From positions 1 to 64,000 of the forward strand of contig JBKQPG010000085.1 in NCBI GenBank assembly GCA_052145115.1: 64,000 nucleotides of DNA. The letters run 5' to 3'. The stretch is from CAIVVT01 sp052145115. Lineage in GTDB: Bacteria > Acidobacteriota > Terriglobia > Bryobacterales > Bryobacteraceae. Of the stretch, positions 17,147 to 26,000 are shown one piece after another. Position 1 is the first letter of the stretch. Each line of letters opens with the position of its first letter. The translations under genes and the position numbers were made by a program. The notes below the pieces were generated by a model. It made no database searches, had not been told where the DNA came from, and was given only the letters and a program-made list of their open reading frames with translations.

Positions 17147-18265
17147 ATGGAAACTCCAGCTCAACTCCTTGTTGGCTTTTCGCGATGGAGCATAAATACC
17201 GCCTGCGGATTATCTCGATTCATCCTGATCGTATTCGTTTTCGGTTCCGGCCTCCCCTTCACGCCGCTCGCGACTGCACACAGCGCTACTGACCGTGTGC
17301 AACTTCAATTGAATACCGATGAAGCGGACATGGTACTGGCGATTCTTGCAAGAAAAACCGATGGACTGACCACGGCTGAGTCGGACTGGCAAAGGCTATT
17401 TGCCACGGAACCGTATATCCGGTTGAAGAAGCGCGAAGCGAGTTTAAAGCGCGACTTCACGGACGACGATTTCAAGACGTTTGTGCTTTCTCCCGGCCTG
17501 GCGGCCAAAGCGGATGCGCTGCGCCACACCCTGGCGGATTGGAAGAAGGCCGATCTCACCGCGTCAGCGGTGCGGGTGCTAGCTTACTTGCCCGAACAGG
17601 CAAAGATCCACGCCAAAGTATTTCCCGTTATCAAGCCCGGGACCAACAGCTTCGTGTTCGAGACGCAGAGCGATCCAACCATCTTTTTGTATCTGGACCC
17701 CCAGGAATCTGCCGCGAAATTCGAGAACACGGTCGCGCATGAGCTGCACCATATTGGTTTTTCCAGCGTGGATTCTCTGGCCGAGGCAAAGCTGAAGGAT
17801 CTGCCGCCGAATGTCAAGTCCGCAGTGGATTGGATGGGCGCCTTCGGAGAAGGCCTTGCCATGCTCGCGGCCGCCGGAGGTCCCGACGTTCATCCCCACG
17901 CAGTCAGCTCGCCCGACGAACGCGCGCGCTGGGATCGCGACATGGCTAATTTCAACGACGATTTGGCCACGGTACAGCAATTCTTCCTGGACATCATAAA
18001 TCGAAAACTCAGCACCAAGAGCGAGATTGACGAGAAAGCCTATTCATTCTTCGGCGTACAGGGACCGTGGTACACAGTGGGATACAAAATGGCGGTGATT
18101 GTCGAGAAGCGGTATGGCCGCGCCGCGTTGATTGACTGCATGATCGATCCTCGCGAGCTTTTGGCACGCTACAATTCCGCCGCCACGGAACTGAACCACA
18201 TCCAGAAAGACCAACTGGCGCTGTGGTCCCCTGAATTGCTGACAAAGATCGCCGTTAGCCCTTGA
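17147..18265 (+). CDS. DUF5700-type putative zinc metallopeptidase, secreted
   Basis: A 372-residue protein with a hydrophobic N-terminal segment (~20-45) suggesting export or anchoring. The zinc motif is H198-E-L-H-H202 in VAHELHHIGF, and GEGLA (E235) would give the third ligand as in gluzincins, so catalysis is plausible. The overall fit is to DUF5700, an uncharacterised peptidase-like family. It sits between DUF4252 paralogues 2 and 3, and its third-position GC is visibly lower than theirs; the flanking junction repeat suggests it entered with or after the duplication. ATG 17147 follows GGATCCGGGAG. Confidence 0.75.
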   Translation: METPAQLLVGFSRWSINTACGLSRFILIVFVFGSGLPFTPLATAHSATDRVQLQLNTDEADMVLAILARKTDGLTTAESDWQRLFATEPYIRLKKREASLKRDFTDDDFKTFVLSPGLAAKADALRHTLADWKKADLTASAVRVLAYLPEQAKIHAKVFPVIKPGTNSFVFETQSDPTIFLYLDPQESAAKFENTVAHELHHIGFSSVDSLAEAKLKDLPPNVKSAVDWMGAFGEGLAMLAAAGGPDVHPHAVSSPDERARWDRDMANFNDDLATVQQFFLDIINRKLSTKSEIDEKAYSFFGVQGPWYTVGYKMAVIVEKRYGRAALIDCMIDPRELLARYNSAATELNHIQKDQLALWSPELLTKIAVSP

Positions 18266-18310
18266 GTTTGGCTCGGGCGCCAGTCCGGCATACCGAAAAG
18301 GAGTTACGCC

Positions 18311-18367
18311 ATGAAGCTCAATTCCAAGCAGAACAAACAGGACAAGCAGGACCATCCCGACCAGTGA
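18311..18367 (+). pseudogene. Deletion remnant of a DUF4252 gene (18 codons)
   Basis: An AAAAGGAG ribosome site leads to ATG 18311 and an 18-residue frame, MKLNSKQNKQDKQDHPDQ. Its first three residues match the start of paralogue 1 (MKL) and the other fifteen match the C-terminal tail of paralogue 1. The simplest reading is a duplicated paralogue-1 gene that lost everything between codon 3 and the tail, leaving start and stop in frame. It may still be translated, acting as a leader for paralogue 3. Confidence 0.7.
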
Positions 18368-18510
18368 GGCCGCCCGTTCCGCCCTGTACCAATAAAGGAG
18401 ATAAGACCATGATCAAATCCGCAGCGCCTCTGTTCTTATTCGTGCTGGCGGCCTGCGCCGCCCAGGCACAGACATTGAAACTCCCCGCCTCCCTCGACAA
18501 GCTGGCCGCC
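18321..18510 (+). repeat. Junction repeat, copy 2
   Basis: Second copy of the block at 16473-16661: paralogue-1 tail, CCCGACCAGTGAGGCCGCCC, the AAAGGAGATAAGACC ribosome site and the start of paralogue 3. Confidence 0.85.
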
Positions 18511-18951
18511 AAGGCCCAGGAGGTCGCCGACGTCAACCTCGACCCCGCCGTGCTGGCCATGGCCGCCGGCTCCAACTCGGCCCCCAAATCGGGCCAGGAT
18601 GCCTCATCCGCCCACCATGGGCCCTTCGACAATATCAAGGGCGGCTTCGTCCGCAGCTACAAGTTCGCCCACGAGGGTGAATACGATCTCACCGACGTCG
18701 ACGCCGTCCGGAGCCAGCTCCGCGAGCCCGGCTGGGCCTGCATCGTCAACGTCCGCAACAACAAGACCGGCGAATCCGCGCAGGTCTGCTTTCACGCCAC
18801 GGACGGCAAGCCCGACGGCCTCGCCGTCATCGCCGCCCAGCCCAAGGAACTCACCATCGTCAACATCGTCGGCACCGGCGACATCAACCAGATCGGCGCA
18901 GTGGAGAAAGAGTTCCACGTGGCCGATATGAGTTTCACCAACAAGCCCTAA
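18409..18951 (+). CDS. DUF4252 secreted protein, paralogue 3
   Basis: A 180-residue exported protein from ATG 18409. The signal peptide MIKSAAPLFLFVLAACAAQAQ and next 13 residues nearly match paralogue 2. The domain shows GGFVRSYKFAHEGEYDLTDV, LREPGWACIVNVRNNKTGE and LTIVNIVGTGDINQ. A Ser/Ala/Gly/His insert around residues 53-72 distinguishes it. It probably arose with the segmental duplication that copied the paralogue 1-2 junction. Confidence 0.85.
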   Translation: MIKSAAPLFLFVLAACAAQAQTLKLPASLDKLAAKAQEVADVNLDPAVLAMAAGSNSAPKSGQDASSAHHGPFDNIKGGFVRSYKFAHEGEYDLTDVDAVRSQLREPGWACIVNVRNNKTGESAQVCFHATDGKPDGLAVIAAQPKELTIVNIVGTGDINQIGAVEKEFHVADMSFTNKP

Positions 18952-19017
18952 CCCCTTGTGTGACGGAGCCGCGACTGAAAGGAGCGGCTATTGGGTGGGG
19001 CCGACGTCCACGTCTGC

Positions 19018-19037
19018 GCCGGACCTCTAGGTCCGGC
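19018..19037. repeat. Perfect 9-bp-stem palindrome
   Basis: GCCGGACCT and AGGTCCGGC form a nearly loopless inverted repeat 67 bp after the last DUF4252 gene. There is no T tract, so termination is unproven. Similar GAGCCGC...GGAGCGG stretches around it recall degenerate dispersed repeats. Confidence 0.4.
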
Positions 19038-19182
19038 CCCAATCCGGCGCGGCTCGCCCTGAAGGAGCGGAGGCGTATGCACCTTTTCCCGAGCCGCGTG
19101 TTTCTGAGCCGCTCCCCGTGCGGAGCGGAGGCGCTAATGTTCTCTCCGCAACCTGCCACTTGCATTGGCCATGGAGGCGATC

Positions 19183-19584
19183 ATGAATCTCAAAACTTGT
19201 GCCCTTGCCATTCTGCTGCTTCTGGCCGCCGGGAAGCCCGCGCGCGCCGCCGCGGCCAGCTTTGAGGCCTTCGCCGGCGGCCTCGACATGCAGCTCGAAC
19301 TCCGCCCCGCGCCCCTTCCCTGGACGTCCGCGGCCGGGCGTCTCGCGCCCCCGCCGGCCGGCTCCTGGCGGCCCTTGCTGATCGTCACCGCCGCCCCGCC
19401 CGCTCGCGCTCTCGGCGTCTTCGTCTCCGCCTCCCCCGGCCGCCTCGCCCTGCTCATCGCCACGCCCCGCTCCTCCCACGCGACTCTGATCGAGCTGCGC
19501 CTGAACCTCGGCCCGCTGCTGGCTTGGTTGCGTTCCACTGGCCTGGTCGTGATCCCCGCCGCCCGTCACGACGCCGAAGATTAG
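19183..19584 (+). CDS. Hypothetical secreted protein
   Basis: A 133-residue frame. ATG 19183 is chosen because GGAGG (19173-19177) precedes it and it opens a signal peptide (MNLKTCALAILLLLAAGKPARA). The mature part is Ala/Pro/Leu-rich with two predicted beta-rich stretches (RPLLIVTAAPP, RLALLIATPR) and ends in HDAED. I recognise no family. It converges with the E1 gene, 57 bp away. Confidence 0.5.
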   Translation: MNLKTCALAILLLLAAGKPARAAAASFEAFAGGLDMQLELRPAPLPWTSAAGRLAPPPAGSWRPLLIVTAAPPARALGVFVSASPGRLALLIATPRSSHATLIELRLNLGPLLAWLRSTGLVVIPAARHDAED

Positions 19585-19641
19585 CCGCCCTTCGTTTCTG
19601 CACCCGACCAGCCCACAAGCTGCGCCATCCTCCCGCCTGCT

Positions 19642-21750
19642 TCACCACCCCAGCAGCGCTTCGGCCGCCCTCACAATGTCCTCCGTCTGCGGCAGCACCG
19701 CGCTCTCCAGCTGCGGGTGATACCCCACCCATGTGTCCGCCGCCGCCACCCTCCGCACCGGCGCATCCAGGTGTTCGAACAGCTGGTCGGAGATCCGCGC
19801 CGCAATCTCCGCCCCGAACCCGAAGCTCAGCGTGTCCTCGTGCACAATCAGCGCCCGCGACGTCTTCTTCACCGCCGCCGCAATCGCCTCCCAGTCGTAC
19901 GGCGCCAGCGTCCGCAGGTCGATCACTTCAATCGACACCTCCGGCCGCCGCCCCTCGATCTGCGTCGCCGCCTGCAGCGACTTCTGCACCGTCGCCCCAT
20001 AAGTGACAATCGCCAGGTCCCGTCCCGGTTTCGCGATGCGCGCCTTCCCGAACGGGATCGTGTACTGCGGCCCCGGATGCGGCGACCGGTTGTACGGCTC
20101 CCTGTACAGCCGCTTGTGCTCCAGGAACAGCACCGGATCGTCCGCCCTGAGCGCCGTCCGCAGCAGCCCGCACGCATCCAGCGCATTGGACGGAAACACC
20201 ACCCTCAGCCCCGGAATGTGCGTGAACGCCACCTCCCCGCACTGGCTGTGGTACAGCGCCCCGCCGTTCAGATATCCCCCGATCGGCACCCGCACCACCA
20301 TCGGCGCCTTCCACCCATTGGCCGACCGCCAGCGGATCGTCGCCAGCTCCTCGCGGATCTGCATCATCGCCGGCCAGATGTAGTCGAAAAACTGGATCTC
20401 CGGCACCGGCATCAGCCCCCGCGCCGCCATCCCGATCGCCCGCCCGATGATGCTCGCCTCGGCCAGCGGCGTGTTGAAGCAGCGCTCCACCCCGTAGCGC
20501 GTCTGCAGCCCCATGGTTGCTTTAAAAACGCCGCCCTTGCCCTTGACCTCATTGAGATTCTCCACCCGCCCGCAGTCCGCCACGTCCTCGCCGAACACCA
20601 CGATCCTCTCGTTGCGCGCCATCTCCTCGCTCAGCGTGCGGTTGATCTCATCCACCATCGTCCGCGGCTCGCCCTTGAACTCCGGTTCAGCCTCGAACTG
20701 CGCCCCGCACGGATCCACGTCCGGCGAATACAGAAATTCGTGCGCGCTGGTCCCCGCCGGCCCCGCCTCGTTGAGTACCCGCGCCGTGATCTCCTGGATC
20801 TCCGCGTCCACCTCATGGCACATCCGCTTATAGCCTTGCTCGTCCAGCAGCCCCTCGCCGATCAGCCACCGCGGATACGTCACTATTGGGTCCGCCGCCG
20901 CCTCCGCCTCGCGCTCCGCCACCGTCTTGTACAGCCGCTCGTCGTCCGACAGTGAATGCGAATACGGCCGGATCACGTGCGCGTGCACCAGCGCCGGCCC
21001 GTGCCCCGTCCGCACCCAGTCGATCGCCTGTTGCAGCGCCCCGGCCGAATCCAGGAAATCCTTGCCGTCGCACTCCACCGCCAGCAGGTTCGGGAATCCG
21101 CTCACCAGCCGTGCAATGCTCCCCCCCGCGGTCTGCTGCTCCACCGGCACCGAAATCGCGTACCCGTTGTCCTCCACCAGGTACAGCAGCGGCAGCCGTC
21201 CCAGGCACGCCGCGTTCAGCGACTCCCAGAATTCGCCCTCGCTCGTCGCCCCTTCGCCGCTCGTGCACAGCGTCAGCTCGCGCGATCCCGGATTCGCCAG
21301 CCGCCGCGCCTCCGCCGCCCCCACCGCCTGCACGAACTGCGTCCCCGTCGGCGACGAGCCCGTGAAAATGTGCAGCTCCGGGTCGGACCAGTGCGACGGC
21401 ATCTGCCGCCCGCCCGAAAACGGATCCGCCGCCGCCCCCACGCTCGCCAGCAGCATCTGCTCCGGCGTCACCCCCAGCGCCAGCGCCAGCGCCCGGTCCC
21501 GGTAGTACGTGAAAAACCAGTCCTCGCCCGGCTTCAGCAGCAGCCCCGCCGCCGCCTGCACGCACTCATGCCCCGCCCCCGAAATCTGGAACCAGATCCG
21601 GCTCTGCCGCTTCAGCAGCACCTCGCGGTCGTCCAGCCGCCGCGCCATCTGCATGATGCGAAAGGCCTGAACCAGCGTCTCGCGGTTCAATCCCAGGTAG
21701 TTCCGCGCCCTTTTCCCGGCCGTCGCCACTCCCCGCGCAGGCATCGCCAT
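19642..21750 (-). CDS. Fused alpha/beta E1 of a 2-oxoacid dehydrogenase complex
   Basis: A 702-residue thiamine-diphosphate decarboxylase with both E1 subunits in one chain, as in some branched-chain 2-oxoacid dehydrogenases. The alpha half (~1-345) has GAGHECVQAAAG, YRDRALALALG and the ThDP/Mg motif GEGATSEGEFWESLN...EDNGYAIS. The beta half (~365-702) has VFGEDVADCGRV, FNTPLAEASIIGRAIGMA, EIQFFDYIWPAMMQI and the C-terminal transketolase fold VIDLRTLAPYDW. The substrate could be branched-chain 2-oxoacids or pyruvate. No E2 or E3 gene is adjacent. Confidence 0.9.
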   Translation of the reverse strand: MAMPARGVATAGKRARNYLGLNRETLVQAFRIMQMARRLDDREVLLKRQSRIWFQISGAGHECVQAAAGLLLKPGEDWFFTYYRDRALALALGVTPEQMLLASVGAAADPFSGGRQMPSHWSDPELHIFTGSSPTGTQFVQAVGAAEARRLANPGSRELTLCTSGEGATSEGEFWESLNAACLGRLPLLYLVEDNGYAISVPVEQQTAGGSIARLVSGFPNLLAVECDGKDFLDSAGALQQAIDWVRTGHGPALVHAHVIRPYSHSLSDDERLYKTVAEREAEAAADPIVTYPRWLIGEGLLDEQGYKRMCHEVDAEIQEITARVLNEAGPAGTSAHEFLYSPDVDPCGAQFEAEPEFKGEPRTMVDEINRTLSEEMARNERIVVFGEDVADCGRVENLNEVKGKGGVFKATMGLQTRYGVERCFNTPLAEASIIGRAIGMAARGLMPVPEIQFFDYIWPAMMQIREELATIRWRSANGWKAPMVVRVPIGGYLNGGALYHSQCGEVAFTHIPGLRVVFPSNALDACGLLRTALRADDPVLFLEHKRLYREPYNRSPHPGPQYTIPFGKARIAKPGRDLAIVTYGATVQKSLQAATQIEGRRPEVSIEVIDLRTLAPYDWEAIAAAVKKTSRALIVHEDTLSFGFGAEIAARISDQLFEHLDAPVRRVAAADTWVGYHPQLESAVLPQTEDIVRAAEALLGW

Positions 21751-21936
21751 CGAATCCGTGCTCCCTCTGCAAGTTTAGCGGATGAAAAACCCTGCACAAC
21801 AGTCAAGTTACGGGCCAAACGCGCTCCCGGCACGCGCGCGCCGCTTCCCTACGCCCGCGCCGACGCACCCTCCGTCGCGTTACAGATGATCGGGCTTCGA
21901 AATTGGAGTCAGCGCCCTGTTTCGCCGGCCGCTCGC

Positions 21937-22314
21937 TCATCGCTTTTTCTTGAGTTCGTTCTGCGCCACGCGCGCCGTGACCATCTTCTTCACCAGCGAG
22001 GATGGAAGCGGCTTGTCCAGGGGGAAGCGGATGGTCCCCTTGGCGATCGAGTAGCCGGCCAGTTCGTCCTTGAACTGCTCGATCACGGCCTTGCTCCCGG
22101 GGAAGAAGCTGCAGTGCCCGGCGAACGCGGCGTAGTACACCAGCGGACCGTTGTAGCGCAAGGCGGGCATCCCGTAGCTGATGACCTCCTCCGTCTCCTT
22201 CGGCGCTGCCGTCCGGATCACCGCCCGCAGCTTCTCCAGGGTCGTCCTGGCGGGTTCCGGCAAGCCCGCCAGGTACTCGTCCACGCTCATAGGAACTTCG
22301 GCTTGCTTTCGCAT
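21937..22314 (-). CDS. DUF1801/YdhG-family protein
   Basis: A 125-residue cytosolic protein matching the DUF1801 fold (YdhG, proposed in Bacillus as a frataxin-like iron chaperone): VDEYLAGLPEPARTTLEKLR, EVISYGMPALRYNG, FFPGSKAVIEQF, and KGTIRFPLDKPLPSSLVKKM near the C-terminus. The end is very basic (NELKKKR). Start at ATG 22314. It stands alone; nothing nearby supports a particular role. Confidence 0.8.
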   Translation of the reverse strand: MRKQAEVPMSVDEYLAGLPEPARTTLEKLRAVIRTAAPKETEEVISYGMPALRYNGPLVYYAAFAGHCSFFPGSKAVIEQFKDELAGYSIAKGTIRFPLDKPLPSSLVKKMVTARVAQNELKKKR

Positions 22315-22721
22315 TGGACTATGTTAACTCTGCGTGGCACGCCGAACACGCTGACCGGGCGCAACTAGCCCGGATGTTGCACCACGATCGCAGCGAGGCG
22401 CGATGAGAGGGTCCCAACATCAAGCAATGCCACAAAGCGCCCTTGCGGGAGCAGCCCGCAGGCTTACTTGGCGCCTACGTCGAGGACGGGGGGTGCCCCC
22501 TGGGCCCAGCGCAACGAAGTAGATGCGGCCCTATCGCGCGCCGCAGCCGGTTGTTGGTGAAACATCCGGGTTAGGCGGACGCGCCCCCCCCCCCGGCGGC
22601 CGCTGCAACTTCCTGTAGACTGCCGCCAGCTGGTCGTTCGCCATGAGTGTTTTCGGATCATCGCACCCCGCGTCAACCGTCGACACTCCGTCGCGCTGGC
22701 CTTGCTCGAGAGATGAATGTC
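22315..22721. other. Gene-free stretch between DUF1801 and cysH
   Basis: 407 bp without a convincing gene. It holds a run of eleven C at 22584-22594, an imperfect CTTGCGGG/CCCGCAGG hairpin near 22442-22463 and generally repeat-like GC-rich sequence. I see no RNA gene. Confidence 0.5.
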
Positions 22722-23396
22722 TTATGCAGGCGCCTTGATACTGACCGTGTGCAGGCCACATTCGAGCTTTCGCCCGCCCCAACGCCCGCTCCGCGCGTGC
22801 GCATCGTCGGCCGGTTTGGCCGTGCACGGCTGACAGCCGATGCTCGTGTAACCCTGCGCATACAGCGGCAATTCGGGGATTTCGTGAACACTCAGGTAGC
22901 TGCTGACTTCGGTCCAGTTCCAGTCGAACAGCGGGCTCAGTTTGCGCAGGCTGAGACCGGTCGGGAAGGTGTGCATCTCGGAGGGCTGGAGACCGGCGCG
23001 GGTCGGCGATTGCTCGCGCCGCAGGCCCGTGAACCAGACGTCGAATCCCGTCAGTCCCGCCATCAGCGGCTCGACCTTGCGGCGGTGGCAGCAGGTGCCC
23101 GGATCGCTCTCGTACAGCCTGCCCAGGGCGGCCTCCTGCTCTTCCACCGTTTCGGCCGGCAGCAGGTTGACCAGACTCAGGTTCCAGGCCTCGGCCAGTT
23201 GGTCGCGATAGGCGTAAATCTCGGCGAAATGATAGCCCGTGTCTAGGAACAGCACGGGCAGGCCAGGCTCGTACTGCCGCAGCAGGTGTACCAGGGCCAC
23301 GTCCTCGGCCTGAAAGCTACAGGTCACGCACGGCCGCGCGGCGCCGTCCAGTGCGGCGGCGATGATCTGGCGGGCGCTGTGAATAGGATCGCGCAT
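22722..23396 (-). CDS. cysH: Adenylylsulfate (APS) reductase, 4Fe-4S type
   Basis: A 224-residue thioredoxin-dependent reductase making sulfite from adenylylsulfate. The paired cysteines C102-C103 (TCCHRRK) and C188/C191 (GCQPC) are the iron-sulfur ligands that separate APS reductases from cluster-free PAPS reductases. C213 in ECGLH is the catalytic cysteine. TCSFQAEDVALVHLL is the PP-loop region. It starts two bases after the cysN stop, so it is the last gene of cysD-cysN-cysH. The lack of need for PAPS agrees with the absence of an intact APS kinase in the window. Confidence 0.93.
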   Translation of the reverse strand: MRDPIHSARQIIAAALDGAARPCVTCSFQAEDVALVHLLRQYEPGLPVLFLDTGYHFAEIYAYRDQLAEAWNLSLVNLLPAETVEEQEAALGRLYESDPGTCCHRRKVEPLMAGLTGFDVWFTGLRREQSPTRAGLQPSEMHTFPTGLSLRKLSPLFDWNWTEVSSYLSVHEIPELPLYAQGYTSIGCQPCTAKPADDAHARSGRWGGRKLECGLHTVSIKAPA

Positions 23397-23398
23397 GA

Positions 23399-24997
23399 TT
23401 AGATTCCGTCTCCTTGGATGAAGTTGCCGGCGCCCAACACGCGCGCCTGGCGCAGTTGCTCGACCAGCGCCGCGACGGCTCGCGGCGCATCGGACGCCAG
23501 GCCGCGGGCGTCGAGCGCCGCGCCGGGCCGGTATGTTGTGCTCAGCACCAGCAGTCCCGCCTGTAACAGGAACTGTTCGTCGATGCCGGCGTTCCCCACC
23601 GTGACCGCGTGGAAGTGCCGCAGCAGCAATTGGCGCTCCAGGGCAGGCGCCAGTTCCGGCCGCGCCGAGAGATCGATCAGGCAGGCTTTGTGGCCGAACA
23701 GCTCCGCCCGCTCGGCGGCGCTGAGCGGATGGGCCTCGATTTCGTCCCCCAGCGCGGACCGGATCAGGCCCGCCGCCACCGTCAGGTTGCTCAGCCGGTC
23801 GATGAGGATGAAGCCGCCCGTGGCGCGGTTGTCGGTGTAGCGGTCGAAGGCCAGGGGTTCGGCCGTTTCCAGTTCGGCGTTGCCGATGTCATTCAATTGC
23901 AACTCGCTGGCGGCATCGTTCGACTGCCGCACCACGTCCAGCCGCTCGCTCACTCGCGACAATCGGACAGGCGTAACGCGCGTGCCGTGCTGTAGCAGAT
24001 AGGAGGCCCCGCTGCGCCCCGGCTGATCGCTCATCCACACCACAGTCGCCCGCAACCGTTGCGCCCTCGCCGGGCGCTCGCTGGTGGAGCTGATCCAGTC
24101 GCCGCGCGAGACATCCACTTCGCGGTCCAGTTCGAGTGTCACGGACATGCCCGCGCTCGCCTCATCCAGGTCGCCGTCGAAGCTGACGATGCGCTTCACC
24201 CGCGCTTCCGTGCCGGATGGCTCGATGCGCACCCCATCGCCCGGCCGTACGCAGCCGCTCGCCACCTGGCCGGCATAACCGCGGAAATCTAGGTGCGGCC
24301 GGATAACCAGCTGAACGGGCAGGCGGAATGGGGCCTCGGCGGCCGGTGGCACATCCACATTTTCGAGCCAGTCCAGGAGGCTCGGCCCATCGTACCACCG
24401 CGTCCGAAGGGAGACCGTCACCACGTTGTCGCCGTCCAGCGCGCTGATGGGGAAAAAAGCCGCGTCCGCCCCCGGCAGGCTGCCCAGCAGCGCGCGCGCC
24501 TGCGTCTGGACGTTCTCGAACACCTCGCGGCGGAATCCCTCCAGGTCCATTTTGTTGATCACGAAAGCCAGCTTGCGAATGCCCAATAGCCAGGCGATGG
24601 TGGCGTGACGGACCGTCTGCGGCAGTACGCCTTTGCGGGCATCCACCAGCAGCAGCGCCACCTCGGCCGTAGAGGCTCCGGTGGCCATGTTGCGCGTGTA
24701 CTGTTCGTGGCCCGGCGTATCGGCGACGATGAATTTGCGGCGCGGCGTTGCGAAGTAGCGGTACGCCACGTCGATCGTGATGCCTTGCTCGCGCTCGGCT
24801 CTCAGGCCGTCGGTGAGCAGTGACAGGTCGGGGCCGCGCGCGGCCCGGTTGACGCCATTGCGGCTGACTTCCTCGAGATGGTCCTCCCACACCGACTTGC
24901 TGTCGTATAGCAGCCGCCCGATCAGCGTCGATTTGCCGTCGTCGACGCTGCCCGCCGTCGAAATGCGCAGCAGCGGCTTCTCCACCATCGTGTGCAT
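23399..24997 (-). CDS. cysN: Sulfate adenylyltransferase large subunit (GTPase) with degenerate C-terminal tail
   Basis: GTPase subunit of ATP sulfurylase. EF-Tu-like motifs: GSVDDGKS (16-23), DTPGHEQY and NKMD, then the beta-barrel domains (~210-425). CysN proper should end near 425-440. Here ~108 more residues follow, starting at LSAAERAELFGHKACLIDLS. They resemble the APS-kinase half of CysNC fusions (GHKACLIDLS where GHK..VIWLTG is expected; ALERQLLLRHFHAVTV where ALERRL...V.D is expected) but lack the GxSGxGKS P-loop, so kinase activity is not expected. Its start overlaps the cysD stop by one base (TGATG). Confidence 0.93.
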   Translation of the reverse strand: MHTMVEKPLLRISTAGSVDDGKSTLIGRLLYDSKSVWEDHLEEVSRNGVNRAARGPDLSLLTDGLRAEREQGITIDVAYRYFATPRRKFIVADTPGHEQYTRNMATGASTAEVALLLVDARKGVLPQTVRHATIAWLLGIRKLAFVINKMDLEGFRREVFENVQTQARALLGSLPGADAAFFPISALDGDNVVTVSLRTRWYDGPSLLDWLENVDVPPAAEAPFRLPVQLVIRPHLDFRGYAGQVASGCVRPGDGVRIEPSGTEARVKRIVSFDGDLDEASAGMSVTLELDREVDVSRGDWISSTSERPARAQRLRATVVWMSDQPGRSGASYLLQHGTRVTPVRLSRVSERLDVVRQSNDAASELQLNDIGNAELETAEPLAFDRYTDNRATGGFILIDRLSNLTVAAGLIRSALGDEIEAHPLSAAERAELFGHKACLIDLSARPELAPALERQLLLRHFHAVTVGNAGIDEQFLLQAGLLVLSTTYRPGAALDARGLASDAPRAVAALVEQLRQARVLGAGNFIQGDGI

Positions 24998-25902
24998 CAG
25001 AAATAGCCCTCGCGCTTCTTCAGCTCCATGGAACCTTCCTGGTCGTGGTCGATGACGCGGTTTTCACGCTCCGAACGCCGGAATACTGACAGTTCCACCA
25101 GGATCTCGGCCGGAGTCGCGGCCGCCGACGGGATCGCCCCGCTGCACGGCGTGCAGCCTAGCGTTCGCATCCGGCACACCTGCGTCACAGGCGTTTCTCC
25201 CGGCCGCAGCTTCACGTTCTCTTCCATCGGAATCAGCGTCTCGCCGCGCACCACCACCTCGCGCGGCTGCGCGAAATACAGCGGCGGCAGCGGGATCCGC
25301 TCCGCGTCGATGTACCGCCACACGTCCGTCTCGGTCCAGTTGGATAGCGGAAAAACGCGGATGCTCTCGCCCGCGTCCACCCGGCCGTTGTACAGGCTCC
25401 ACAGTTCGGGCCTCTGGTTGCGCGGCTCCCAACGCCCCTCCCGGTCGCGAAAGCTGAACACGCGCTCCTTGGCGCGCGAACGCTCTTCGTCGCGCCGTCC
25501 TCCCCCAATCGCCGCGTCGTACCCGCCTTCCTTCAGCCCTTCCACCAGCGCCCGCGTGCGTAGCAGGTGGCAGCATTTCGCCGTTCCCAGATCGTACGGA
25601 TTCGCCCCCGCGTCGATCGCCGCCCGATTGGTGTACACTCGCAGGTCGGCGCCGATTTCCCGCGTGAAGCGGTCCCGGAACTCGATCAGTTCAGGGTACT
25701 CGTAGGTCGTGTCAATGTGCAGCAGTGGGAACGGAATCTTCCCCGGGTAGAAGGCTTTGCGGGCCAGATGCACCAGCGTGCTGCTGTCCTTGCCGATCGA
25801 GTACAACAGCACCGGCGTGCGGAACTGCGCGGCGGTCTCGCGCAGGATGTGCATCGCCTCCGCTTCCAGCGACCTCAAATGAGAAATCAGGATTGTGGGC
25901 AT
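24997..25902 (-). CDS. cysD: Sulfate adenylyltransferase small subunit
   Basis: PP-loop ATPase subunit that activates sulfate to adenylylsulfate together with CysN. The 301-residue length is standard. SIGKDSSTLVHLARKAF is the PP-loop, LLHIDTTYEYPE and AIGGGRRDEERSRAKERVFSFRD are core signatures, and the C-terminus ends in KREGYF as usual. It is first in the operon. The 394 bp upstream holds its promoter; an AT-rich ATATACC...GGATTATAT segment (read on the minus strand, about 25935-25965) is a candidate regulatory site, but I cannot name the regulator. Confidence 0.96.
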   Translation of the reverse strand: MPTILISHLRSLEAEAMHILRETAAQFRTPVLLYSIGKDSSTLVHLARKAFYPGKIPFPLLHIDTTYEYPELIEFRDRFTREIGADLRVYTNRAAIDAGANPYDLGTAKCCHLLRTRALVEGLKEGGYDAAIGGGRRDEERSRAKERVFSFRDREGRWEPRNQRPELWSLYNGRVDAGESIRVFPLSNWTETDVWRYIDAERIPLPPLYFAQPREVVVRGETLIPMEENVKLRPGETPVTQVCRMRTLGCTPCSGAIPSAAATPAEILVELSVFRRSERENRVIDHDQEGSMELKKREGYF

Positions 25903-26000
25903 GAGTGACCGTACGGTTTAGTGTAGCTCAACCATATAATCCCTATCAACAAAAGGTATATTCCAACCCGTGGATTGAGCCAGGAAAGCACCGCACAGTC

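Noticed and set aside
25903..26000. SAM-type riboswitch upstream of cysD
   Set aside because: The leader is AT-rich and short, with no recognisable multi-stem conserved core.
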